NCBI GenBank assembly: GCA_029448655.1
Contig: JACCLO010000005.1
Span: forward strand, 682,001-746,000
Source: Wolfiporia cocos
Taxonomy: Eukaryota; Basidiomycota; Agaricomycetes; Polyporales; Phaeolaceae
Direction: 5' to 3'
DNA length: 64,000 bases
Numbering within the stretch: position 1 is the first letter of the stretch; the number at the start of each line of letters is the position of its first letter. The notes under the pieces are model-generated. The model worked only from the letters and a program-made list of their open reading frames with translations, had not been told where the DNA came from and did not search any database. Shown here piece by piece: positions 22,334-32,896 of the stretch. Both the position numbers and the translations under genes were made by a program.

Positions 22334-22574
22334 AAGCACGTGATGTGTAGGGGTTGACCCTTGGATTTGAGGTGGGCAAGGATGCCGAGTTGATCAATTG
22401 ATGTCCAGAATTCACTGAGGAGTTCAGCAGAGGTGATGGGTGGGAGGGCGGGGTCCTTGTGAGGTCGAAGGGTGACAGAGTTGAGTTGGAGAATGTTGAT
22501 GTGTTAGATATTGTGTTGTATGGCAGGGAAGGCTGGGGGTGGTTCGTTGAGCCGGGTGACTGGTTCAGAGTGGG

Positions 22575-23458
22575 TGACACAGACATGCTGTGGGACTCAC
22601 CGTCTAATCCATAAGGTGAGGGAATCAGGCAGAGAGCAGCAAGCCAGGGCATGCAGAAGAAGGGTGAAGTTCTTCTAGGGCATGCAGCGCCTAGAAGAAT
22701 ATAACTAACGACTAAAGGCGTTAAGCCCTATCTTATATACATCTTAATTACATAAGTAAGGGAATAATCTTACCCTAATGTAATAGTCCGTGCGTACATG
22801 TGTGATGGTGCTAGTATGGCGCCATCCTTACATCATGATGGCATTGTACAATGTCATGGCATAATTGTCTACTAGACCATGCTGGCCGGTAATGGCCGAG
22901 CCAGTAAGAGACAGAAGATGGATCAGAGATCCACATACATGGTAATCAGGCCAGAGGCCTAGTTCATAATGATGTCACATTGGAAATGGTGATATCATGG
23001 GTCACGCTAGACCGGAGGTCTAGAGTAGCGACATCATGGTTACTTCATAATGACGTGCTATGGATTGGACTGGGCAAAGGGCCAGACCAATGGTGTCATG
23101 CTTGGTCATGATGAGGCGTGGGTTGCATCATAGTGATGTCATAGTCTAGGTTGGACCGAAGGCCAGACCGTATGATGTCGTAGTAATATCATGATGATAT
23201 CATGGGCTAGACAAGACTGTAGGTCTAGTCTTATGATGCAGGTTGCCTGCATCATGGAACCTGTCATGCTTGATGACTAGCGTGTAGATGCCATGTCATA
23301 GAGGCTTAGTAGCACGTAAGCGCCATTGTCTTAGGTAATAACCATTAGGTTATACTGGCATGTCGGCTTGTACTGATAAGTACAGGATAATGCGTAGGTT
23401 GTCGTAATAATACCGGATAAATGGCAGAAAATAGCGGAAAAATGTCAGATCTGTGACA
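22575..23458 (-). mobile_element. Solo LTR, 884 bp, minus orientation, target duplication GTGGG
   Basis: On the plus strand it runs from TGACACAGACATG to agatctgtgaca, with GTGGG at 22570-22574 and 23459-23463. Its first 130 bp (minus reading) match those of the LTR at 26984 closely, so both belong to one family. Leaving it out rejoins the frame of the decayed gene. Confidence 0.88.
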
Positions 23459-24376
23459 GTGGGGGTTAAGGGGTGGAGTGCTGATGGTGCAAAGGGTGTC
23501 AAACATGGGTTGGTCAAAGAAGATTTGTGGGTCTTGTGCGTGGATGGGCAAATGTGGTTTGTAAACAGGGCTCGAGGTGCATTTGTGTGGAGGAATAAAA
23601 GAGTTTGCGATGGCGGTGAGATCGCTGATGTGGTTGTGGGTAGAGTCAGTGGGAGAGGGGATACATGGAGGCATCTTCACCAGAGTGGGCGCCGCAGTTG
23701 GTATAGGGATAGTGGGACAAGGTGAGGCGATGCGTGAAGGTGCATACACTGGAGAGGGAATTGTGATAGCGATGGGTGAAGTGGGACATATTGTGGGTAC
23801 CTGAGGTGACAGAGGTGCCACTGGAGTAGGAATACGAGGGGTCGGTGGTGCTGAAGCAGGTCAGGATGGTGGGTGAGGGGAGTGTTTTCTGGATCAGTTG
23901 ACAGTGTGCCATTCACCGGCAGGAAGGTCACGGTAAAGATCCTGGGTGGGAGTGGGGGGAACCGTTTCCCATTGGGAATAATCGTGTTCCTCATCAGGGT
24001 TGGGAGGTTGAGGTTGAGGTATAACTGGTGGAGGTGTGGACTGAGTATGGTAGAGAAATTCGGTTTTGGCAGTAAAGGGTGTTGCAGTGTTTGCGTCACA
24101 CAAGGTTTGACACATGGGATGCGTGAGGGTCACGTGCAAGATATGGGTTGGGTAAAGGGTTTGGCTGGGAAAGATGGGGGCACCATAGGCACCGTGCCAT
24201 GAGGTTGAGGTGAGGTCAAAAGATGGTCGAGGTGTTGGCAAAGTCAAGTCACATCCTGGCGGATGCGGACAAGTGCTGCAGGGTTGGCAGCAAGGCGGTC
24301 AGCTCCAGTGGTGATGGCGTCAACAAGGTATGAAATGTGGGAGTGCTAGAGAGGCAATGAATGGGTGGAGGAGTGG

Positions 24377-24905
24377 TGTCACAGATTTTCCTAAGCTAAC
24401 GCTTATTTTCCCATAATTTTCCCTAACGTTCTACAATTCCTACGTCATTGTCTCACTTAGCTCTATCCTTATCACGTTCCATAACTACTTATCAGTCACA
24501 TGTACGCAAACCGTTCTTGTTACCGATCTTATCTTTATCTCTCGTAGATAACATTCCCCTTATCTAATCTGTCATAGTAGATAACCTGACGTCACGTCAC
24601 AAGACTCAACCATAGGTCTTACTCATCGCGCGTAAGCACGATGACATATCCCAACCAGGCTATTACTCAGCCTCGGTTCACAACTATCACATGCCTGTAC
24701 ATATGGTGTCCGGGGTCTGTACTCCGGTATTAGGAGTCCAAGAACACATGTATATAAACCGTACTCTGAGTCGCTTAGGACTCAGACTAGTTCATTTATC
24801 GACTACTGCTATTAGCCCCCCAAGCTTATAGCCTCTTACCTCTGCTTGTAACCCTTGTAATGCATCCTACAAAGGCCTCAACAACATATAAGTAAGTTTG
24901 TGTCA
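24377..24905 (+). mobile_element. Solo LTR, 529 bp, target duplication AGTGG
   Basis: Ends TGTCACAGATTTTCC and gtttgtgtca; AGTGG at 24372-24376 and 24906-24910. TATA-like tgtatataaacc near 24750. Confidence 0.88.
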
Positions 24906-25052
24906 AGTGGCTCTTATGGCATGGAAAATGCTCTGAGCTTGGTTAAACAAAAGGGTGAATGTGAAAGTGGCATTGGTGGTGTTGTGGGGGCGCATAGAAG
25001 GGACAGTATTTGCAGAGAAGGGTGGTTAGTGGTGGGGACAGTGCGTTGGGGG

Positions 25053-25222
25053 TAGTGTTGCCGAAGTTCGGTTTGGTTCAGGTTCAGGAGGGTCTAGGGC
25101 TGAACCTAGAACCGAACCAACTGCAGGGAGCCTAAACTTGAACCTGAACCTGAACCTGGACTGAACCTGCTGAACTAGTTCATCAGGTTCGGTTCATGGT
25201 TCGAACTAGGTTCAAACCGCTA
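25053..25222. repeat. GGTTC-rich repeat, copy 2
   Basis: It starts tagtgttgccgaagttcgg, like copy 1 at 15746, and again consists of alternating ggttcag and gaacctgaacc runs. It sits at the upstream edge of the decayed minus-strand gene. Confidence 0.6.
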
Positions 25223-25381
25223 AGTTACTTGCTTTTATAAAGTGTAAAAATAATAATTTGGACATCAACTTTGTGTACCTTTCTATGTATACCAGTTGTC
25301 TACCTCATTCCCAGCAGTATTGAACCCACTAAAGTAACCACACTTCAAGTTCTGCAGTGCCTCCATTTGGTGTCTACCGGG

Positions 25382-26067
25382 TGACACAAACTACTCACTT
25401 ATACTTCTTGAGGGGGTTGACGAGAGAGGTTAAGGGGCAGCGAGGTAGTTGAGTGCTTAGGTCGATGTACAATTCAGCAGGAGTCAAGAGGTGATTAGTT
25501 CTGAGGGTAGTCCTCAGAGGATTATGGGTTATATACATGTATCGGCAACAGTGTAGCTAGGCCTACCCTAAAGCCGAGGGGTCTGTGCACCAGCGGTAAT
25601 GCCAGGCGTGTGATATGGGGTGTGGCGGGGAGCCGCGTAGCCATGCCAATACGGGCGGCTACAGGGGACGCGTCAGCGTGCGCCTACTGGAGGGCCGCAT
25701 CAGCGTGCATCAAAGGGAGGTGCTTGGTATAGGCGCCAGTTGAGGCCATGTCAGCGTGCGTCTAAGGATGGTAGCTGCCGGGCGAGGTTCCACGGTCATG
25801 GGTTACGCTAAAGGCAACGGCCGAGGAGAATTCGGGATGTGCCGTGGTCATGTGTCTAGACGTAGGCGTGGGTTCAGGGTCACGTGACTGTATGGGGACA
25901 GGCACGGAGTTCGAGTATGTAGGTTAGGGGTACTAACTACGCATAGGGGATTCGATGTAGGTAACGTGGTAGTTAACTACGAGTAAATGCCTAATAACTA
26001 CGTGTAGCTCCGTAGGAAGGCGGTAAAATTAAGTAAAAATGGGGTATGCCCTAGGAAATCTGTGACA
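25382..26067 (-). mobile_element. LTR, 686 bp, minus orientation, right flank AGTTG
   Basis: On the plus strand it runs from TGACACAAAC to aaatctgtgaca. The right flank AGTTG plus 38 bp is the outer end of a Plavaka terminal repeat; the left flank CCGGG does not match. The partner of AGTTG is CAACT at 19123-19127. Confidence 0.7.
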
Positions 26068-26110
26068 AGTTGGCAGATTAAGATAATTGACTGAAACTCT
26101 ACGAAATTTA
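26068..26110. repeat. Detached outer end of a Plavaka terminal repeat
   Basis: agttggcagattaagataat and following bases match the outer part of the terminal repeats (reverse complement of 4306-4345). It looks like the piece missing from the left end of the derivative at 19123. Confidence 0.75.
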
Positions 26111-26806
26111 TGACAAAAGATAGTACATACTTCTACTGGGACCATGTACTGGGCCCAATCATGACTCACACATGGCCACGAACTTGAGGTTAACGTCCCA
26201 GCGGGTTTGACTTGAGGTTAATTACCCAGCAGGTTTGTGTAGATAAGCACCAAGATTCATGTGAGTACCGACATGTCCAGCCTGCAGCAGGCATCTCTGC
26301 ATGCCCTATGTATTCCCCTTTGACAAACATTGAACGTTTTGAATGGCCCATCCCTATAGCAACTGCACCACAGATATATCATAGGAATAAAACACATACT
26401 GTAGCACATTGTAGGTTCACTGGGAGGATGCCTTGCTTGCCCACTTAGTATCTCAAAAGTGCGTACTAGACATTTTGACTTTACATAAAAGACTCGGCAA
26501 ATTTCAAGGAGAAATTGCATGCAAAAAGTCACCCTACTATGCTACTGGACATTGCATACATACTCCAGCTGGGCACCTATGATCCCTGCATGGCTACTTC
26601 ACAGCTGCATTGGAATATGGTGCAAAGCCATCTTGTGTGGACATAGCTGATAAATCTATGGGTGCTTCAAGAATGTGAATGTAAGCATCATGGAACTTAT
26701 TACCCAACTTCACCACTTGTACATGCTGAATGTAAATCTAAGAGTGTTCTACCATGCTTCATGGGCCATCAGAGCATATATATACACCATCCTCATCATA
26801 CACCTC

Positions 26807-28268
26807 TGTCACAGATTTATTCTGCCCCCCCTAGGGGTCGATCCCTCGTCTCATCGTATGTACAGTCATGTGATCTGCAACTCGTAGTATAGCAGTTATG
26901 CGTAGCCCCCCTCATGGTCAGCATCTGGCCCACTTATGTAATGTAGATACATGCGATGTGCTGACTCATGCATACACACAGACTGTCACAGATCTAGGTC
27001 TGAGACATTTTTCCGCTATTTTCTGCCATTTACCTGGTATTATTACAACAACCTACGAGTTATCCCGTACTTATCAGTACATGCCGACATGCCGGTATAA
27101 ACTAACGGTTATTACCTAAGAACGTGGCACTTACACGCTACTAAGCAACCATGACACGGCGCTTACACGCTAGTCATCATGCATGACAGGTTCTATGATG
27201 CAAGCACAGCAACCTACGTCATAAGACCAGACCTACAGTCTTGTCTAGCCCATGATGTCACTATGATATCATTACGATGTCATACGGCCTGGCCCCCAGC
27301 CTTGCCCAGACTATGGCATCACTATGGTGCAATCCCCATCATCAATTACAAAGTATGACACCATCGGACCAGGCCTACAGCCCAGTCCCTTCCATCACAC
27401 GTCATCATGAAGTCACTATGATGATGCACCTCTAGACCACTGGTCTAGCACGCTCTATGATATCATCCTGATGTCATATATGATGTCACAACTATGTCAT
27501 ATGCTCTGGCCCTCCGGTCTAGCTCGACTACGGACATCCAAGAATATCTATTGCACCATACGGGCCAATAGCACAACGACATGATGCAACAAGATGTCAT
27601 ACGGTCTGGCCCCCGGCCTTACCTAGACTATGGCATCATTATGACGACATACAATGTCATCTCTTAGTCATGTCCTCCAGGCCGCTGACATACAGAGATT
27701 ATGACTTACGCTTACAAACCTCTCCCCTTACTGGCTCGGCCAATACCGGCCAGCACGGTCTATTAGGTAGAGTATGACTTATGCCCGATACGATGTACGA
27801 TCACATGACTGTTAGGGTCTACGATCTATGATTATGATATAGGATCACATGATCCTTTACGATGTATATAAGAATAGGGCTTAACGCCTTTAGACGTTAG
27901 TTCTATTCTTCTAGGTGCTGCACGCCCTAGAAGACTTACCACTTCTTCTGCGCGCCCTGGCTTGCTGCTCTCTGTCTTAGTCCCCTCACCTTGTGGATTA
28001 GGTGGTGAGTCCCACAGCATTGTCTGTGTCACAGACCATGCCCTTAGGGCTGGTCTGACCCAGTACCATACAGCAACCCTCATGTATATAAGCTAGCGAT
28101 GTCTGGGCCTTACAGCTCAGACTTGACCATCTCAACTTAGGGCTTAGTCCCTCTTCTCTGTATCCTCATGCGTGCTTGACTGGGGCCCTCTGTGCTACAC
28201 CCTTAGTGACTCAGCATATGGAATACACCCAGGACATATGACGGTATGCCTGACACAGTTTTGTGTCA
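26807..28268 (+). mobile_element. LTR of about 0.4 kb split by a nested LTR
   Basis: Starts TGTCACAGATTTATTCTG and ends ttttgtgtca; the LTR at 26984-28031 is inserted in it. The flanks ACCTC and TATAT do not match, so the outer ends may be recombined. The rejoined inside (cacagaccatgcccttaggg) resembles that of the LTR at 21414. Confidence 0.55.
26984..28031 (+). mobile_element. Solo LTR, 1,048 bp, target duplication CAGAC
   Basis: Ends TGTCACAGATCTAGG and gtctgtgtca; CAGAC at 26979-26983 and 28032-28036. It is the same family as 22575-23458, in opposite orientation, and has repeats of tatgatgtcat-like words in its first half. Confidence 0.88.
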
Positions 28269-30340
28269 TATATGTCACAAAGTGACATAGACGCACCATA
28301 CTGTCCTAATATCCCTACTCTCTATGGTCACCTAGAGGTACAATGCTGTATAGGAAGGGTGGGGTGGGATCTCAGATGAGCACGCCTATAGTGGTCAAGC
28401 TAAGGAGGGGTCCACCCTCAACAACGAGATTGACGAGTCTGGGGAGTAAGCCCCAGACGACGAGCCTTATATACAGGAGAGATGCGCGTGGCAGAATGTA
28501 CGTCCTGCCCTACAGTAAGGGTCTGTGTGCTATCTACACAGCCTCTGCATATGTAAGCCAGTCACCTGAACAGGGGAGCCGCGCTATGCTACGTGTAACC
28601 GCTATACTACCTGACAAGCACTAGTTCTAAAACATGTGTCCATACTATACCTAAGACCATACATTCGAGACAGGGGGAGTACCTATTTCCTATGTCCGTG
28701 AAAACCTCAGGGGCACTCCTGATGCGTGATGATATTCATGTGATTGTTGGCACTTATCTATGCAAACCCACTGGGTAATTAACCTCAAGTGTGAGTTTGC
28801 ATGGCCTTAAAAAACTCCACTGTGGCTGCGCTGGCACTTGTGAATTGGCATGTAGGGGCCACTGCACATACAAGTTGTAGGATCTTGAAGAAATAATGCA
28901 CACGAGCAGGTGGTGGTGGTGGTGGAGTCAATTGTATATGACCCAAAACTCTACAGGTCATCCCTCAATACATAATGCCCTACTAACAAGTTGCTCCCCA
29001 AGATGTAGTAAATGGTGGACAAGGCCAAAGGCTGTAACATCGAAGGTAACTTGCGCAGACTAGCAGTGTGGTGCATGCAGCAGAGATGGAGTAGTGGTGC
29101 CCTAAGGCAACATCGAATATGATGAGTCTGAGGAGTAAGCCTCAGACTCTGAAGGTTATATACATCATAGTAGCGCTGTAATCCTAAGTTGCTACCCTTG
29201 CCCTAAAGTGACATGGCCTGTGTGCATGCGCCTAATGGTTAGAGTCTGTAATGCTTATGTAACCTATGCTGTAATGTAAAGGACTAGCCGTGCGCTAATT
29301 AGTATGGGTTTGTGACATTGTAAGATGTCATTTGATGGTGTATCCAGGAGGTCGAGGGTTCGACTCCCAGTGTAGGGACAAGTTGGTGGACACCAAGAAA
29401 ATATTGTGACAGTATACCTACAATTGAATGGATATATACTCACCCTTACAGCATTCCAGTCTGACAACCAAGTGCAAAGTGATATAGATTATGCTGTACA
29501 AAAGTTGAGCCAGGCAGCCAATATCATTGAGCAGATGCATGCCATCAATGTGATTGGATATAAGTATATAAGCTAGTAATGAGGCTATCAAATCCGCCAC
29601 TGCCACCTATGCTGCTCGTGTTCATTAATTCTTCAAGATCCTACAACTTGTACACATGGCATGCACTGATCTGTAAGTGCCGGTTCAGCCACAGCGGAGT
29701 TCTAAAAGGCCATGCAAACTCGCTGGGACATACCTGTTTGTATACGAGTTTAATTACCCATGGCTTCGCCACGAATATCAATTGTCACTTAAGTGAGATA
29801 ACTAATAGAATAAGGGAAAAAAACACTGGATGGAGACATTATGAGTCCACCCAACCTCCAGGGTGTGTGATCACCCTGTTGCACCTGTCTTTTGTTCTCT
29901 GCCCGCTCAGCCACTTCCTCCACCTCGCTGATGCTCGGTGTCGTCGTCGCTTCGCTTGTAACATTGTGTGGTGCCTCAAAAAACTCCCTGAATTCTCTTA
30001 ACTCATCGCGTGTATCTACAGTACAGGCCATCTACGTTACAACAGCTACAAAATCCCCGTGGCACAGCGCAGGGAGGACGCGCGAAACGTTTTTCTTTGA
30101 ACGCGCGCCTTGCAGGCGCCGGGCGTGGGAATACACTGGCCAACTCCCCGGGTCGGTGGCGCGAGCCCTATGGGACGACGGACAGCACGTGGCGCACGTG
30201 GAAAAGCACATGGCAGTTCCCACGCAACGGTCGTCCCTTTATTATATGATTCGAGTCGCAAATATAGATTGTTCTTCTGCACGTAGTCCTGTGGACAAGT
30301 GCAAGGCAAATATATCTGTGAAATGCCTTTGGGCCCTAAG
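28269..30340. other. Repeat-derived intergenic DNA
   Basis: Reverse-oriented LTR fragments are suggested by gagtctggggagtaagcccc...ttatataca (about 28433-28480) and gagtctgaggagtaagcctc...gttatataca (about 29122-29165). A lone B-box motif is at 29357-29367. A minus-strand frame at 29789-30031 holds an acidic stretch (SISEVEEVAERAENKR) that could be an exon remnant, without further support. Confidence 0.35.
29357..29367 (+). other. Isolated Pol III B-box motif
   Basis: ggttcgactcc is a perfect B box, followed by cagtgtaggga. No A box at tRNA distance and no cloverleaf could be built. Possibly a SINE relic. Confidence 0.25.
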
Positions 30341-30520
30341 TCAAAGACTCTAGGGGTCGCTCGATATCCAATACGTGTTAGAGGATATAATCTGTCGTTT
30401 GAGAGCTCAGGAAGTAGTTTCCTACGTTTGAGAATGAGTATAAGACTTCTTGTTTGTACAACAAGGTTGAGCTGAAGAGCCTCAACAATAAGTACATAGT
30501 ATGGCTATAAGCTTGTTGGG
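30341..30520 (-). mobile_element. Fragment of the TGTTAC...GTAACA LTR family
   Basis: Inverted match to 17370-17590 (common words tttgagaatgagtataagac and caacaaggttgagctgaaga). Confidence 0.5.
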
Positions 30521-30696
30521 GAGTTACGTCGAGAATGAGGAGGTGAGCTTATTCTTGTTTCAGTGAACGCACCGCTCTTCGAGCTTAATATAAAATCCAT
30601 CTCGTCGGTACCGGAAGTCTTGTGGGTGAGGTAGATATGAGCAGGGTGGGCAGGCAGGTATAGCTTAAGCAAGAGTGGTTGATCGGGCACTGTGCG

Positions 30697-31232
30697 TGTT
30701 ACGGTCCATACAATCTCGTATACTTCTGACGCCTCACTGGAGATGAGGACTTAGCGTTCAACCGCCGTATTGCGCGTTTATTTCTAGGGTTCCCTGTTCA
30801 ACCAGCGACCCTTGTTTCATGTATACCAGCCCTGTGCCCTTAGTCTCGTAGCGTATCAGGTTCTAGGTGATATCTGTTGTATATCCAGAGAGCTTCTGTG
30901 TTTCAGCAACTGTTGCGCTCAACCGCAGCGTTTCGGCTTAGTTATCATAGCGTACTAACCTTATGGACTTAGTGGTAGCAGTACCAAGGACACTATGACC
31001 CCGATTACAGAATCGTAGTATAAAGACCCTGCTGTAAATACTGGTCGAGTTCCTCAGCTCGACCTTGTTGAATTACAAGGATCCTATACTCGTTCTCAAA
31101 GGCTGGAGCAATTAAGCCCACAGCTAGTATATCGACGCTCGACTCTGCTGAGTCCGACGAGTAGTGCGCTACTCGATACGCTGAGTAACTCAACTTAGTT
31201 ATTTCAGCTGAACGGATATTCAATCCATAACA
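30697..31232 (+). mobile_element. Solo LTR, 536 bp, target duplication GTGCG
   Basis: Ends TGTTACGGTCC and atccataaca; GTGCG at 30692-30696 and 31233-31237. This is a second LTR family, distinct from the TGTCAC ones. Confidence 0.85.
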
Positions 31233-31489
31233 GTGCGACAGAGTAGACGCACCGAACAGACAGCTGCATCAAGCAGTCGTGTCAAGCTGCAGCAGTCGCG
31301 TCTCACATCACCCCTCGATCAACCGCACATCCCAAGGTACATCCCTTCAAACTTCACATGCACACATAATAAAGCCCCGTCTTTTCATCCGGTGAATAGT
31401 ACAGTGACTAATAGTTTATTTTGTTACAGTAAATCCAGAGTCGTGAGCTCTCTATTGCATGTAGCATTAAAGTTGAGTTGTGCATTATT

Positions 31490-31700
31490 ATTCCCATCCT
31501 TCATGTTTGCAGATTCCTCCATTTAAGATACACACCTTCATAACGCTCCTGTGTCTGATGATGATTCCCATCCTCCGTGGTTGCATATTTATTTCCTCCA
31601 CTTCAGATACGCACACTCTTAATGCTCCTGTGTCTGATGATGATTCCCATCCTCCGTGGTTGCAGATTAAAGTTGAGTCGTGCACTGATTCTTACATCGC
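31490..31700. repeat. Tandem repeat, unit about 74-79 bp
   Basis: Units start with attcccatcc at 31490, 31564 and 31643 and contain cacctgtgtctgatgatg-like ends; the third is partial. Confidence 0.6.
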
Positions 31701-32096
31701 AAGATTTGACACGAAATCTACTAATGCCCCCATCTCCACTTCGCCCTCATCATTTATTGCATCTGCCTCAGCATTCTCAGCATCCAGAATTCCTCCTGTG
31801 AGTATGCTTGTGCGTTCCATAGCAGGCCGGTCATCTCCTCGATTAATCACATCTGCAGGGAATACACGAACACCTACCGCCGCAGCGTGGTTATGAGTGC
31901 TAGGGTAAGGTATGCCCATGAATCCTTTTAGTTTATATAGCTTTTCAAGTTGATCTAGATGCCGTGCGTTTATATCCCTGCAGTGTTCACAATACTCGGC
32001 TACTGCTCCGTATACCCTCGACTGCTCGGCTTTGAGACGTGCAAGGACATCCGAAAAATGAGCCTTGATGTTACAACACTCGATTTCCTCTTGCAT
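31692..32096 (-). CDS. Hypothetical 134-residue open frame
   Basis: ATG at 32096, stop at 31694-31692. The N-terminal half is rich in charged residues and may form a coiled coil (MQEEIECC, LARLKAEQSRVYGAVAEYCE, LDQLEKLYKLKGF). The C-terminal part is acidic. No family is recognised. It lies among repeats, so it may be a retroelement or gene remnant. Confidence 0.3.
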   Translation of the reverse strand: MQEEIECCNIKAHFSDVLARLKAEQSRVYGAVAEYCEHCRDINARHLDQLEKLYKLKGFMGIPYPSTHNHAAAVGVRVFPADVINRGDDRPAMERTSILTGGILDAENAEADAINDEGEVEMGALVDFVSNLAM

Positions 32097-32139
32097 GCGT
32101 TCGATCGCCCGGGATCTTTGTGACTGCTGCAACCAGCAC

Positions 32140-32262
32140 GACTACCCCGATTGCAACCTCCATGACCTCCACAACCACCACAACCACCACAACCACCACA
32201 ACCACCGTGACCACCATGACCACCGTGACTGCTGCGACCACCGTGACCTCCATGGTCATGAC
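32140..32262. repeat. CCA/CAC-rich low-complexity repeat
   Basis: About 120 bp of imperfect caccacaac and ccaccgtga units. It gives repetitive Thr/His or Gly/Cys open frames on both strands, which are not taken as genes. Confidence 0.7.
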
Positions 32263-32313
32263 CTTTGCAACCTCTGTAGGCAGATACCCCAGCTACATTC
32301 CATTCATGCAAGA

Positions 32314-32896
32314 TGACACAAACTAGTTGTGGGACTCACTCTACTCAACTAAGAAGCTTGAGGAGCTTGAGGGGCGAGGTGAGGGGCTAGTAAGCGCAGC
32401 AGGAGTGGTGTGCAAGAGTTGCAAATGCAAGAGAACAAATCTAAAGAATAGCATAGAGCTATCCCTACTTATATACATGTAGCGACAACAGCTGGTAATG
32501 GCTTGCCCTAAAGTACTGGGTCTGTGCGCTCATACAGAAATTATGGCCAAGTCATGAATTACGGTAGTCCATGTCTGCCGGTAATGGCTGCACCAGTAAT
32601 AAACAGGCTTTGGACCAGTAGGTCCACATTGACATTGTGGCTACAAAGGTTTGTAAGCCAAATAAATGTGATGACATATGCCGGTATCGGAATATGAGTC
32701 ATCTAGAGCGTAGGCTTGTGATAAACCTTCGGGCCGCTTATGTGTAGTACATTATGAGCGTGTTATGTACATGTTGTTTGCATGCATGTACATGTCTATG
32801 GGCGCTTAGAGCAGCGAGCTTGAATATGCTCATAGAAATGTGGGAAAAATAGGTAAAAATATAGGTAAATTCGTAGAATGTCACAGATCTGTGACA
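32314..32896 (-). mobile_element. LTR, minus orientation, flanks not matching
   Basis: On the plus strand it runs from TGACACAAACTAGTTG to tcacagatctgtgaca, with ttatatacatgtagc inside (about 32470). Flanks CAAGA and CTGAC differ, as for other rearranged copies. Confidence 0.55.

Larger units (their letters stand above)
21092..24250 (-). pseudogene. Decayed minus-strand gene interrupted by three LTR insertions
   Basis: With the LTRs and one copy of each target duplication left out, the reading frame from about 23820 continues through 23459, 22574, 22334 and 21265 to the TGA at 21094-21092, broken only by a TAA at 22507-22505. The C-terminal part reads like real protein (SAELLSEFWTSIDQLGILAH, WVIHIADTPDDFTLN, LLAHAGGIGIFSTRCTL). 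The upstream part (23345-24250) is rich in proline, serine and threonine and also changes frame. A further protein-like block lies at 24240-24340 (LVDAITTGADRLAANPAALV). I do not recognise the family; it might be a domesticated or retroelement-derived gene. Frame continuity across two join points supports both the gene and the LTR calls. Confidence 0.6.
26210..28790. repeat. Inverted repeat pair, about 40 bp, possible DNA element
   Basis: acttgaggttaattacccag at 26210-26250 is matched inverted at 28750-28790. A near-copy of the left arm also lies at 26181-26210. The span between would be a roughly 1.1-kb element once the nested LTRs (26807-28268) are left out. No clear target duplication was found. 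Confidence 0.4.

Noticed and set aside
32065..32326. Thr-, His- and Gly-rich open frames on both strands
   Set aside because: They come from the CCA/CAC simple repeat and have no other support.
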